The translations under genes and the position numbers were made by a program. From positions 1 to 64,000 of the forward strand of contig JASWJB010000147.1 in NCBI GenBank assembly GCA_032433595.1: a stretch of DNA of 64,000 nt. Direction: 5' to 3'. The notes beneath the pieces were generated by a model, which had not been told where the DNA came from, did not search any database, and was given only the letters and a program-made list of their open reading frames with translations. Below, one piece after another: positions 1 to 11,768 of the stretch (positions are counted from its first letter, which is position 1; every line of letters begins with the position of its first letter). Source of the DNA: Conoideocrella luteorostrata. Its lineage: Eukaryota > Ascomycota > Sordariomycetes > Hypocreales > Clavicipitaceae.

Positions 1-293
1 TCGTACGATAGTGGAAGAAGGTGGCATGATGCCAAGGAATATAGGCCTGAGGCACCTGAATTCCAGGGAATTTCCCGGTCGCTGAAGGTCTATAAAGAAG
101 GGTCACGATGCTCGTCAGAGGGTATCATTCAAGCAAGAACATCATCTATCAATATCACTGCTTGCACTCAAAATCTATCTATTCCGCCTATTTCCACTGT
201 TGCCAAATTGCTCCTTCCCTCACTAATGAAGGCACATAACGCAACAATACTAATTTAAACTAAAAATAAGGCAAAGGTTTATGTACTAAAGTG

Positions 294-735
294 AAGAGAA
301 GATGTTTAGTTTAATATTATGTGGGCGGCATAGATCCTTTAAGGTGGCGGGATTAAATGCACATGAGCTGTGGACTTGACCAATTTTGTCAGAAGGAACG
401 TAATAGCTATAAGTAGTGGGATTATGCCCTTTGCAGAACACACAGAAGGCAGCCAAGAAATTCATGAAGTTCTCCCCCGAAGTTTTATCAGTGTGTTACG
501 TGCCTGGTATCTCTGCTTATTGTGTTTAATAGAATTGTACAGTAGCTTAATATCCGTTGAGTGAGTTCTCAGACCATTTGATCTCGGCAATAGAAAGGTC
601 ACTACGAATTAAGGAAGGTCTCTGCGAGAGCTTTCGCGAAATATACGGAGCGTTGCTAGTTGTGTGTCAGACTCCAGCATATGTGAGTGTTCGCTGTGCG
701 TTTTGGGTCCACAGAATAGCTCTAGATTTAAGAGA
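294..735 (+). repeat. Dispersed repeat family, copy A
   Basis: This stretch aligns by eye with 2581-2995. Both copies hold a GGACTTGACC...AATT...GGTCAG segment (near 371-393 and 2641-2662), then ATAGCTATAAGTAG, and about 200 bp later a shared block around GGTCTCTGCGAGAGCTTTC and GTGTGTCAGAC. The copies have diverged by many substitutions and small indels, so this is an old repeat. No coding capacity is visible. I cannot say whether it is a solo LTR, a TRIM or a MITE-like element. Confidence 0.55.
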
Positions 736-740
736 ATATT

Positions 741-1849
741 CAATTAAAGAAGCTAAGCAAGGCTAATATAGTTATTAGTCTCTTATGAAAAACTATATTA
801 AAAGCACTTAACAGGTAAATTATATAAAATGTAGCCCTTGTACGAACACGGAGAACCTGCCACTTGTAATAGTGTTGACCCCATGGCAGAAACGAAGCTA
901 GCAACTGCGTTGCTGTTGCTTGTAATGTCCCTATGCAGGATTTCACTACCTGTTTCTCTGATTCCCATGAAGGCAGGGCTGGATGATGCCAAAGTTGGTA
1001 TGAAGCTGGTGGTTCGTCATATAGTCCTTTAGCAGCCGGAATATATACTCCAATCTAGTGGCCTTAGGCCTACATTTCTTAGCATTATGCCACCTGATTC
1101 CACTCTCACGCGATTCTAGCTAATCGAAGCCTCGGCAATTTCCGAAGGAGCCACTCTAATCTCAACAAATAAGTAACCAATAGCGCCTCCGTATCCCCGA
1201 GGATTCGGGATTTGCTAGTTTTCTATGAGTTTTTCCTATAATGCATGTAAAATCAAAATAGTATTGTTTTATGCTGCGCCCAACTAGCTCCAGGCATTTT
1301 GCGGCAAAGTGGATGAATATGATTTCTTTTATGTGATTGCTTTAGCCTACGTCTATAGTTAGTAGTGATTCATCTGAATCGTCCCCTTATCTAACCTTAG
1401 AGAGTCGCCGCAGCGGCAAGGCGAAGGCCGCGTAATTTAATTGAGTCATGAATAGACGTATTTGTCAAATTTGAACTTAGCATAACTTGAATAACTCAGG
1501 GCAGCACATGGGTCGCTCAAGGCGGCTCAGGATTGCTCACTGAGGCTCAGGGCCTGAGCAGCTTAAAGCAGCCACGGCTCAGGAACTCGTTGAAGAAGGG
1601 AAATGGAACCTGTTAGCTTCTCCCACCCGATATGGCTGGATCTCGAGGTGATATCCGCACTGGCTACCTGAATCCTTAGAGTGGCTATCCCCAACGAATA
1701 TCGTGAAGTACGAGAAAAATGCTACAGATTAAATGGTAAATCTCTAATGTTTAAACGTTGGTTGACTTCATGCTTATAATTGCCTAGCTACGAGACGAGA
1801 ACTCAACTTATGAAAAACTCAAATCGGTTATAAAGCTGACAAAGCCTGT
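741..1849. other. Decayed intergenic DNA, no supported gene
   Basis: Only short ORFs on both strands are present and no domain is recognisable. A stretch at about 1500-1585 repeats GGCTCAG-like words. The 800-1030 segment is weakly protein-like on both strands, but I could not assign it to a family. Confidence 0.5.
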
Positions 1850-2560
1850 AACACTTCTATTAGTGGATAAAGCTTTTAAGGGCAGAAAGACAGATACCTC
1901 GGACGCTTTCCGTATGATTCCTCTAAAATTAAGTGCACGATTATTACTACTCGTAGTTCAGATACAACTTTCAAGGCCCTCTTGTAAGATTATCTTCAGA
2001 GCATTAATGACTGCAAAGTCCAAACACTCGAAGAACTTGTCGAGTTCAACAAAAACACGCGGCTTAGGAACTGCCCCTAGTGAGATTTTTATGAGTCCTG
2101 GATAGTATTGAATAGCTGACTTCTCCTCCAAGGTGCGGATAACCAAGCGGGCCTTATTAGAGCTTTGTATGCAGCTACAGAGCCAGAATAATATCGTAAG
2201 CTAGTGGACACCGCTCGTAACCGTTGTGGCGCGAGACGCATTGACAAGGTGTTTGAAAAAAATTGGTGTTAATGTTATTCTTGGACCTGGGCGAAGGCGA
2301 ATATTCATTGTTGCCGGTACAACAGGTTAGTATTAGAAACCAGCCACCAAACTCCACCTTCTAACGAGCTCGCTCTAGGATACCTAGTCGTTTCTTTACC
2401 TCTCGGTTACTTGGATCTCAATGGAAGGGCATTCGGGATGCAGATAACGGCCCGAGCACACGAGGAAGCACTTTTGATACAGGCACAGGGCGTGTGGGAG
2501 ACCACTTTCCATGAGCGTCACCTGCCACCTCTCGATGAAATAGTTATATCCGGTAGCTCA
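1850..2560 (+). pseudogene. Amidase-family pseudogene (C-terminal part)
   Basis: Three plus-strand frames together resemble the C-terminal half of a fungal amidase (amidase signature family, hydrolysis of C-N bonds). Near 2008-2055 a frame reads INDCKVQTLEELVEFNKN, the usual 'TLEDLVEFN' helix. At about 2225-2300 another frame gives IDKVFEK followed after a frameshift by IGVNVILGPG. At about 2375-2545 an open stretch reads LPLGYLDLNGRAFGMQITAR, then AHEEALLIQAQ and LPPL, matching the family's C-terminal 'RPFGL...AR..EE.LL' region. Stops and frameshifts separate the blocks, and the N-terminal Lys-Ser-Ser catalytic half is not visible. The family assignment rests on motif memory, and the boundaries are approximate. 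Confidence 0.55.
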
Positions 2561-2580
2561 ATAGTATCGAGCATCGACTA

Positions 2581-2995
2581 AATACTGTGTGGGTGGAAAG
2601 GAGCTTCTAGGGTGGCCGGAATTAGTTCACGTGAGTTTTTGGACTTGACCGAATTGGTCAGATCAAATGATATAGCTATAAGTAGGAGGCTTATCTCTTT
2701 TATACGCATATTATTTCAAATTTAAGAATTTTTCCTCTGGGTTCAGGAAGTGTATCTTTATTAGGAGCTTTACTCCATTGCCTGTTACAATTAATTTCTT
2801 TATTAAAGTGCACAGCAGCTCAATAATTGCCAAGCAGCCTGTTAGATTATTTAATCTTACTATAAGTAAGGTCGCTACAAACTACGAAAGGTCTCTGCAA
2901 GAACCTTTCACAGAGTTTATGAAGTGTTGCCGGCTGTGTGTCAGACACCAGTATACGTGAGTGGTGAGTGTGTGCTTTGGGCCGACAAAATCTCT
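2581..2995 (+). repeat. Dispersed repeat family, copy B
   Basis: Same family as 294-735. It contains TTGACCGAATTGGTCA, an imperfect palindrome, just after CACGTGAG, and ends with the GGTCTCTGCAAGAACCTTTCACAGAG and TGTGTCAGACACCAGTATACGTGAGTG blocks. It lies between the amidase and NLR relics, in direct orientation to copy A. Confidence 0.6.
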
Positions 2996-3399
2996 GAACT
3001 TCCCTCTACGTATTGCGGCCGGTTCAGACGTTTTAATGTCCATCTTTGAGGTGGGTAACAGGAGCCCGGAATCCCGTCAGGTCCTGCAATCTAGTGACCC
3101 TACAGAGATGAATAAGATGAGTCGGACAAAGAAAATTTGTAGAGGATCACTATGCTATGACTAGTGGTTAATCATGAAGGCTTATTGATAACGGCGAAAG
3201 CAATCTGCACGTAGTGTTTATATGCCTTCACATGAGTTCTAGTCTCTCCAATCTTATTCAGGAGCATCTTCTTATACTGTCAATCCTAAGATGTACAATG
3301 TCGGTGGTCTTCCATGCATCGGGGTATACGGCCAGAATAAACAGAGGCGGCGGCATACTGCATGGTGGCGATTTATGGGCGACCACCTCCATACATATT

Positions 3400-4130
3400 G
3401 ATAGGTATACCCCACTCAGTCTGCAGTGTGAAATCCATGAGACACAAGAATACATAGGTGGATGTCAGTATTCTCAAACCTATCGGAAGGCTGCCAAGCT
3501 CGTTACTGAGCTTTGTTGCCGATTCAGGGTCAGACGGTACTCCTCCCGGCCACGATGCTAATTTTCACGCCCTTCTGCTGCAGTGAACCGCTGTATGGCA
3601 ATTTCGGCGTCCGTCGCATGATATTTAATCACGCGATTTCGTGTTGTGATGATGAAATTTCCATTTCCTCCTAGCGGCCAAAACTGATCGAGATCATCGC
3701 CTTGCTCCACAATGTCAAAAATTACCAGCCAACGGAACACTGGAGGGGTCAGCCTTGTCTTTAAGGTTTGGGAGTATGGTGGTTGGTAAACCTGATTGAG
3801 CAAGGTAGTCTCTCCATTTCTGTCGGTTTTCGATCCTAGTTTTTTCTCCACCCCTGATAATTCCTAGATAACACAAGGCCTCTCGGCAGCTTTTGTCGAG
3901 AGCAGTTGTAGTCCCACTTCTCATCCATATGATCATGCTGTACACAGACACAGATTGATGTGCAAATCGTAACGCGACAGATCCTTTGCCCACTCCCGCA
4001 ATTCCACTTATTGTCACACTCTTGTTTCTTTCCAACATTTGGCTGATCTGATTTGGTTTGCCTTCACGGCTATAAAGTCGGGCTAGTTGCTTCGACAATT
4101 TGTATGCCGAAGTCGACCTTGGGGTTTTCT
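3400..4130 (-). pseudogene. NB-ARC (NLR/STAND ATPase) gene fragment
   Basis: Two minus-strand frames together give the core of a fungal NB-ARC domain. At about 3990-4040 the P-loop region reads SGIAGVGKGSVALRFAH; the residue after the Walker lysine is Gly rather than Thr/Ser. Toward 3700 there is a kinase-2 strand WLVIFDIVEQGDDLDQFW (usually 'LLIFDNVE'), then the sensor-like NFIITTRNR. A further frame near 3480-3520 reads NELGSLPIGL, resembling the GLPLA motif. Frameshifts lie near 3715-3850 and 3560, and no C-terminal repeat domain follows. Family proteins are incompatibility or immune-type signalling ATPases; this copy is almost certainly dead. Confidence 0.6.
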
Positions 4131-4308
4131 CCCCTCTCTGAGGACGAGAAGCAGTAGATCGAAAGTTTTTGTCCTCAATGATGTTAAACAGAAATGATTC
4201 CGATTCCTGTAAGTATCGGTTGCATTTTGTCCCGTAGCACTCAATCTTTCCTCATCGCTTGTTGTCGGGCGAGACGAAATAATTAGACATGAATCCATTT
4301 TGTAATCG

Positions 4309-4472
4309 TGATTCTTATTACTATGAGTAAGGTCCTTACGAATCACAGAAGGTCTCTGCAAGAACCTTTACAGAGTTTACAGAGTTTACAGAGTTTACAG
4401 AGCGGTATTAGTTATGTGTTGGACACCATTATACGCGAGTAGCGGGTAGGTACTTTAGGTCGACAAAATAGT
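4309..4472 (+). repeat. Dispersed repeat family, copy C with internal 9-bp tandem
   Basis: This partial copy of the 294/2581 family begins ATTACTATGAGTAAGGTCC and carries the GGTCTCTGCAAGAACCTTT block. From 4370 to 4402 a 9-bp unit, ACAGAGTTT, is repeated about 3.7 times in tandem; the other copies have it once, so it expanded locally. Copy D follows head-to-tail. Confidence 0.6.
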
Positions 4473-4625
4473 AGCTTAATAATTACCAAGTAATTTATTA
4501 AATCTTACTATGAGTCAAGTTTTTACGAATTACGGAAGGTCTCTGCGAGGAGCTTTCACAGAGTTTACGAAGCGTTGCTAGTTATGTGTCAGACACTAGT
4601 ATACATGAGTGATGGGTGTGTGCAA
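4470..4625 (+). repeat. Dispersed repeat family, copy D
   Basis: Directly follows copy C. It contains TAGCTTAATAATTACCAAG (as in copies A and B), GGTCTCTGCGAGGAGCTTTC and TGTGTCAGACACTAGTATAC. It ends near the GGGTGTGTGC shared with copy B. Confidence 0.6.
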
Positions 4626-4924
4626 CCAGCACTTCGATAGAAGAAGCTAGAACGTGACTAATTTGTGACCCAAAGCACTACCTCACAACACTCGTATGCT
4701 ATTGTCCGACACAGCTAGCAACGGAACTTCAATTCAGTAGTGAGTTCAACTAGACCCGGACCAATTCGTAGAAACCTTGTATGTGGCGTGATCAAATAGT
4801 TTAATTGCCTAATTTAAGGTTATCGGGCATTAACTTATTTCAATAAGGTAATTTAATTACAACAGGCATAGGAGCGAGTCTCCGAACCAAGATGCAGTTT
4901 TGGTGCAAAGGGGAAACTTGCTAA

Positions 4925-4929
4925 TCTAC
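4925..4929. repeat. Target-site duplication (left), TCTAC
   Basis: TCTAC immediately precedes the left LTR and recurs at 12043-12047 immediately after the right LTR. This is the 5-bp duplication expected of Ty3/gypsy integration, and it shows the element inserted as one unit. Confidence 0.9.
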
Positions 4930-5203
4930 TGTCACGACTGGGTACTGGTAAAGCAGAGTGATAGACAAGACTTCTAAAGTATTCGTAGCTTCTTAGCAAC
5001 AAGGTAGCACTGTATTATGAACGGTCTTAATCTCTGGCTATCTAATAATCTGGTCTCCTCCTTCCCTACTTATGCTTCGCTGTTACCCCGCAGCGAAGAG
5101 TTTGCTAGCTGTATGCTATACTCCTCCCATAGGCTAAGGTGCGTCACTAGACTCACGACATCACGTGGCTTCTGAATGCCCTCACAAGCAGTAATCTCTA
5201 ACA
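4930..5203 (-). repeat. LTR (3' LTR in element orientation)
   Basis: This 274-bp repeat differs from 11769-12042 at 12 positions by my alignment, all transitions. Nine fall in CpA/TpG context and three at CpG. Unlike the interior, it keeps many CpA and TpG dinucleotides. Confidence 0.93.
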
Positions 5204-5607
5204 GAGTCACCCCTCTCACCTCGCGACTGTGCTTAGTTATAACTAGGTGATAGCTAGGTTATGGCAAGTAGCATTTTTTTGTTTATAAGTTTTAGGGTAA
5301 ATAGCTAGATTAGCTAGCGACTCTATACCCTAATAGCTATTAGCCTATACACTTAACTATATAAGTAGGCACTCCCCTTTACTCCTTCCCCTTTTTTTTC
5401 TCTTTCTCCTTTATTATTATTCTTTTTCTGTGAGTAAAATATAGCTACTTACTGCTTATAAATAAGTAGTAATATAGCTATGTGTATATACTAACTTGCT
5501 CTTCTTTACCTATAGATATTAATGCCTTATAATTTTAATTTACTTTAGTAAGTACTTATTCTAGTGTGTCACATAGCGCATATAAAGCTAACTCACTGCT
5601 AGCTATT

Positions 5608-6425
5608 ATGCCTAGAGCTTATAAGACTATCCCTAAAGGGAAAGGTAGTTAACCTGCTACCCTAGTAAAGGAATACGCTACTTACTTATTAGTATACTAC
5701 TTCTCTAGGCTTTATTTACTACTAACTCTCTGCTAATTAAGAGTATTTAATTTACTAATATTATATATATAGGTTTACTAATTAAAAGTTTAAGCCTATC
5801 TTAGCTAATAATAGCTTAGAGCTTAATCTAGAGTATATAGAGAAGGGCCTACTAGAACCTACTGCCTGCCTCCTAGCATTAGGTTATAAGTGAGCTACTA
5901 AGTTACTACTTATTCTTTGCTAACCTTTACTAGTAAACACCGCTAAATATACTTACTATTTTAAGAATAATAAACCCTATATTCTAGTACTTTTGTGTGC
6001 TTTATATTATTATAATCTTATTACTAACTTACTGCTAGCTTAGTTAATATGCTTATTATGCCTATAAGGCTCTTATAGCTAAGAGGGATAGTATTAAAAC
6101 TAAAGAGGAGAAGTATTATTATAAATTTAATAGCTTTATTAAAGCTTATAAGGAGCTAGTTTATAGCTTAGCTAAGGAGAAGAATAAGGATAAAGAGGGT
6201 TATGCTTAACATGCTTAGGCTAAGGTTATAGCTACTTATAAGGCAGCTCTTAGTGACTATGCTATAATCTCGTAGCTATGTGACATTACTTATACTTATG
6301 CCTCCTTAGAAATTATAAACTATTTACGCTTTATGTGTAAAAATAGCTAGCCTATAAGTGGTTCCCCCCTATTCCTTAGGAGTAGACTTATAGCTAACTT
6401 ATAGCTAGTTTTCTAAATATTAGGA
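5608..6425 (+). pseudogene. Possible opposite-strand ORF in the element's 3' region
   Basis: Between the chromodomain end of pol and the LTR lies about 1.4 kb that pol does not explain. On the plus strand, opposite to gag-pol, an ATG at 5608 opens a frame starting MPRAYKTIPKGKGS. Further on, 6045-6415 reads as one frame with a soluble, Lys/Glu-rich composition (for example AKRDSIKTKEEKYYYKFNSF and VYSLAKEKNKDKEGY). Stops in this frame are TAA or TAG where RIP of CAA/CAG would create them, and Tyr is over-represented as expected from His codons. Some chromoviruses and other LTR elements have extra ORFs, but this one I do not recognise. It may instead be a composition artefact. Confidence 0.4.
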
Positions 6426-6699
6426 GCTCCTTCCTATGTGAGTAGCCCCCTTAGGCCTTCTTGCTAACCTTAAAGAGCTCTTGTATTAATTAGATATAAA
6501 GGACGCTATTAGTTAGGAAGAGTAGTTAAGTAATAGCAAGGTAGTAGTGGTTTAGTTATTTTACCTTAATAGTAAGGTAAGGGTTTTAATAGCCTTAGAG
6601 TTAAATTAAATTTATTTATACTAGCTAAGTGTAAGATCCTAAGTAATAGTATACTTATATAGTATAGTCTTAGTATTATTATAGTTATTTAGCTATAAA

Positions 6700-9600
6700 C
6701 TTATTAATTATAGGTATTAGTAAGGTCTTTAGTCACAAAATCTTAGCATAGTAGCTATAAATTCTTAGGGGTGCTATAGCCTTCCCACTTAACTAGGTAT
6801 TAGTGGCGCTTTTTATTATACTTATAGGTAATTATGCGTTTAACTTAGTACTTAGTTTTTAATTCTAAGGCGCTATCTCGCTGCTTACTTATGGCGATTG
6901 CTTAGCTAATGTCCCTGTGGAAGGGCTCTAGACTTAAGATGTGGAATACGTTATATATCCGGGAGTTACTAGGCATTTATAACTAGTATGCTATATTATA
7001 GTGGCCTATGGCTTTAATAATCTTATAAGGTCTAAGATACTTTAGTGCTAGCTTTCTGCTAGGTTACTATATATTAATATTCTTTATGGATAATAATATA
7101 TAGTCTCCCTCTTTAAACTTCTATATAGTCCTTTTTTAGTTATAGTACTTAGTGTACTTAGCTTATATATCGCTAAGTAATTACTTAATTACTATATATT
7201 TAGTCTAGAGCTTTAGTGCTTAATTCTCTGCTTATTTATTAATAATATTAAGGGGCTTAATGGTATATATTAGGCCTTGCGGTGTATAACCTTATAGCGC
7301 CTTTGCTAGGGTATAGCTATAAGCTATATAAGAGCTTGTGTTATAGGTGTACTAGGCTAATGGTAATCTATCTAGCTAGTTAGTTTACTCTATGCTGCTA
7401 AAAGCTCTAAGGTAGTGCTCTAAGATCTAGTTTATTTGCTTGGTTTAGCTATCTATTTATAGATAAAAAGCAGTGCTAAGTTATCGCTTAGTAGCGATAA
7501 GGTAATAGAAGGTTCTCTAAAAACTACTTATAAAAGTAGTGCCTTAATTAGTCATAATGCCCTTAGGTATCCTATAGTCCTTAAACACCTAGTCTAAGAA
7601 GATTATAGCTAGACTATCGCTAGTTATTTGCTTTAACACTAGCTTATAGATAGCATACTTAGAGAATCTATCTATAATTACAAGGATTAAATCATAGATC
7701 TTGTTTCTATACACGCTAATAGGGGGTAGCCTAGTAATAAAGTCTATAGATAGCTCTTAAAAGGGGTAATCTAGTATTGGTAATGCTGCTAGTTTGCTAT
7801 ATAGATAATATAACCTTAGCTTTAAAACTTAGTAGTTTAAGTATATATAGACATAGTCCTTAATGTGCTTCTTTATGCCTAGCTAGTAATACTAAGAGGT
7901 AAGTTATTGTAGTGTCTTGCTAACTCTATAATATCCCGCTACTAAGTTATTATGAACTAGTAGTATTATTTCCTTCCTAAGGCCTCCTAGAATATAAATA
8001 CGTTCCTTATATAGGAGGAGTCCTTTTTTGTTAATTTCCTAGGGCCTATGCCCTTGGGTTATAACCCTAGAGCTACTTATAAGCTACTTTCTTTATTAGA
8101 CCATAAAGGTATCCCTTTGCTGTGTCTTTAATAATAACTCAAAAATAAAAGGTGCTAATAAATAGCCGCCTTTATCTAATATATTCGCCAGGGAGCCTAC
8201 TATAGAGGCTCTCCTAATGGCCAGGAGCCTTGCTATAGTACTCTAGCTAGCTAGCTACGTTAAAGCTAGTCCTAACTTCGCTAGCTAAGGGCTCTGCTGT
8301 AACTCTAACTTATTAAAAGTAAGCAATGTCTTAGAAATTAGCGTGACATATCTAATAATGTCGCCGCTAACCCACTGTGTACTAACTGCTTGATTAGGTA
8401 AGGTAGCCCTATCACACCCCATGGTATAAGCGCTACCCTATTTCTTACTCTTTACTTAATTAGATAAGGTAGCCTTGTTATACCCTATAGTATAACTATT
8501 ACCCCGCTACTTACTCTTTACTTAATTAAATAAGGTAGCCTTATTATACCCCATGGTATAACTATTACCCTGCTGCTTACTATCTGCGAACCTCTTTAGA
8601 AAGGTTAGTAACTATAAGGCCCTTGCCTACGCTGCTGCCTCCCTATTAAAATAGTCTAACCACCTAGATAGACTATTGGCTAGATTAGCGATGCCTAGTC
8701 TATACTTAATAATAAAATTAAATAGGCATAGCTTATTTAAAGCAGTGACTTGCCTGCTTATTAGCTTTAGTTTAGATACTAGGTACTTATGGTTTAAATA
8801 ATCTATAATAATATAGATTAGGTATATAGAATAAGCAAGGTAATGTCTCTATGTTCTAAATGCCTCTTAGATAGCTAGCAGCTCTGTATTAGGGATCGCG
8901 TAGCGAATTTCCGCGGGAGATAACTTCTTTAATATATAGGCAATTAGATGCCAGCGATCTAGCTATAACTACGCTAAGATTACGTTAATCGCAAACCCTA
9001 ATGCGTTAGTTTTTATTCTTAATAGTATATTTAGGTTAAAGTGTATTAAGATAAGTGCTTCCTGGAAGCACTGCTTTAGCTCTTTAAAGGCTACTATTAC
9101 ACTACTTAGTAATGTAATACTTCCTGTTATATCTCCTTTTAGTAAGTCTATTAGTAGGATAGTTATTTTACTATACCCTTTAATAAATCTTTAGTAAAAG
9201 CCTGTAAATCCTAAAAAGGACTGAATCTCTGACACACTACTAGGTAGTGGCTAGTCTATAATAACTTAGATACACTTAGGTTTTATTTTAATCCCCTTGT
9301 TTATTATAATAAATCCTAGGAATCCTACTCTAGTTATAGAAAACTTACACTTATTAACATTTATATATAATTTAGCTTGTCTTAGCTTCTTAAGGACTTG
9401 CTATATATACTGCTTGTGTTCTGCGGGGTTGCTACTATATATTAATATGTTATTAAGGTATATAATATAGATAGTATTAATCAGGTCCCCTAGGGCATTA
9501 TTAATATATTCTTGGAAGGTAGCTTGAGCGTTAACTAGCCTAAATAGTATTATAAGATATTTAAAGTGGCTATATTAGCATTGGAAGGTAGTCTTTTACT

Positions 9601-10640
9601 TATTGCCCTCGCTAATATATAGCCAATAGTATATATCTTTAAGGTTAATCTTGGTATATACTTTTACGCCCTTTAACTTATTAAGGATTTTAGTTACTAA
9701 AGGTAAGGGTGCCTTATCCTTCCTTGTGACCTTATTAAGGCCTTAATAGTCTATATATAGGTATAGCTAGCCTCCCTTCTTTAGTATAAAGAGGATTAGG
9801 GCACTAGCCAGGCTTATTAATCTTCTTATTTATCCTTGCTTAGTGGCGCTAGCTAGGTATTCACGGAGTACTTATAGCTCTTTTTTAGCGAGGTTATAGA
9901 TAGGTCCCTATAGGGGTGTTTAGCCTTTCTTTAATTTAATTATATATGTTTATTCACTAAGAGAGGGTAGCACTATAGCGGCTTCTCTTAAGAAAATATC
10001 CTAATATTTAGTGTAAGCCTTAGGTAACTTCCTTATAGCTTCCTTGTTACTCTCTTTGTTTTTATTTAGTATTATTGCTTAATTAAGTTAGAATCCTCCT
10101 TATAAAATTAGCATAATAGCTAACTTCTTTGCTTTATAGTGAACTTATTGCTTGCCTTAGGCTAGCAAGAGTCTTAACGCTATAATAGGGTGTCTTTAAT
10201 ATTTAAACTCCTATAATATTACCACTGGTTTATAAGTAGTAGTATAGTTAAGTCCTAAAAGTAGGTTCTCTTTAGTCTCTGCTATATAGTAACTAAGTTA
10301 ATATATTTATATATAACTAGTGCTATCTTTGATTTTAATAACGCGGTTAAGGATCCTATGGTGCTTTAGCGGTGTATTTGCTATGCCTTTTAGTTACGTA
10401 GGGTCCTTTTGTATATTGCTTTAATCTATATTATTTAATAGTTTAGGGTTAATAATAGTATTAGTTACGCTTAGGTTAAATAGCGCTAGCATAGCTACCT
10501 AGCTATGTCCTCGCTGTAATTTTACCTTTATCCTTATGCATAGGTCTCTAGTGTTATTTATAGTAGACCTAAGCCCTTATTAATAGGATACCGCAATAGG
10601 TGTTTTATTTGTATTAATAGCGGCATAGTTACTGCTTCTG
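6700..10640 (-). pseudogene. pol remnant: protease/RT/RNase H/integrase/chromodomain
   Basis: On the minus strand the RT block spans roughly 9280-9850, with a VTRKDKAPLPLV-like start, DLINTIYIIYLNNILIYSSN and a downstream KCKFSITRVGFLGF. The integrase catalytic core lies at about 7480-7800, followed by the LALKYLRPYKI GPY-type segment at about 7000-7080, NVFHILSLEPFHR near 6900 and a chromodomain-like YLVKWEGYS. Dozens of in-frame TAG/TAA codons and Asp-to-Asn changes inactivate it. Domain edges are approximate because I read across stops by eye. Confidence 0.85.
8392..8590 (-). repeat. 66-bp tandem repeat inside pol
   Basis: AAGGTAGCC recurs at 8400, 8466 and 8532, giving a 66-bp period over about three units. 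Each has the order AAGGTAGCC, TATACCC(C/T)ATAGTATAA and CTTACTCTTTACTTAATTA, the last unit diverging. Sixty-six is a multiple of three, so in pol orientation it would be a 22-residue repeat between RNase H and integrase. The units differ mostly by transitions. Confidence 0.75.
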
Positions 10641-10679
10641 CTATATATAGCGGTAGTGTAATAGTTACTGCCGTAGGTA

Positions 10680-11640
10680 TTATAATTAGGTTTTATGTAC
10701 TTAGGGGAAATATAGCTAGTCTTTTGGTATTTATAGTAAGTTGCCTTATTTAGCTAGGCTAAGTAAGTGTTAAAGGTAGACGCTGCTTCCTTGCTATTAT
10801 TTAGTCTCTTATTTACTAGAGATAGTAAGCTTAAGTAATTCCTTTTAGGGGTCCTATCCCTGGCCTAGCTAGGTAGGTTTATAGTGACTTTTGCTTTCTT
10901 GCCTTAACCTATTAAATAATTCTAACTCTTTAGGAACTTTTGGCTAAGTACTTGCTTCCTTATAGTATTATTTAGGCTATTAATAAATATATAAATTAGG
11001 ATACTTTCTTTAATTTTCTTAGGGAGTTTTACTTCCGCCTTTCCCTAGATTTTCTTATACTCTTAGAAGGATTAACCCTCTCTTTGCCTTAGCCCTATTA
11101 GTGTCTTAGTTACTTCTAAGTAGTATAATTCTTTATTAATTATTCCTTTCTTTAGCTATGCCATAAAGCTATCCTAGGTATAATCTTAATATAGGACTAG
11201 CCTATTAATAGTAGTGTAACATAGCTATTGTTGCTTTGTATTATTAGTAAGGTAGCTATTAGTATATATAACCTTAGTGGTATTGTTAGGAAAGTTATAG
11301 TAATCTATAGTAAAGGCTATATTTAGGTTAGAGAGGAAGTTCTATAGGCTCTTATAGGTATTACCCTTATATATAGGGGTCTTAAGCTACGCCTTTGCGA
11401 TGCTATATTATGGCTAAAACGCTATACTCTTAGTGCTAGATAAGGGTAATAGCCTCTTCTTTAGTGGCCTTATTTACTATAGGCTTATCTCTTCTTCTTA
11501 AATACTCCTTTAAAGTTCTATAAGCTTACGGCGCTTCCTGATTATTTATAGCTCCTTAGCTACTAATTTAATAGCTTTATCTAGTGTATTTTTGTTTCTT
11601 TCCCGAAGAGTTTAGCTTATTGGTTAAGGGGAAGGAGTGT
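10680..11640 (-). pseudogene. gag remnant with mutated zinc knuckle
   Basis: Minus-strand translation of this block has the composition of a fungal Ty3/gypsy Gag (for example ESILIYIFINSLNN, then KEAASTFNTYLA). Near 10700-10750 it reads TYYKYQKTSYIS, which has the spacing of a CCHC nucleocapsid knuckle with the metal-binding positions now Tyr, as RIP of TG/CA would give. Numerous stops are present. Confidence 0.7.
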
Positions 11641-11768
11641 CTTGTGGATAGTTACTTATTACTACACTATTACTGCTAGGTGCTTGCTTAATTAGTGTGT
11701 TTATGTTAGCTATCTTAGTAGGTGTTTTGTTTAATGGTCTACTGCCCTAAGGGTAAAGAGATTAAAAT

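Noticed and set aside
798..1032. Overlapping ORFs on both strands with protein-like composition
   Set aside because: No domain could be named and both strands look equally open; no start or splice context supports either.
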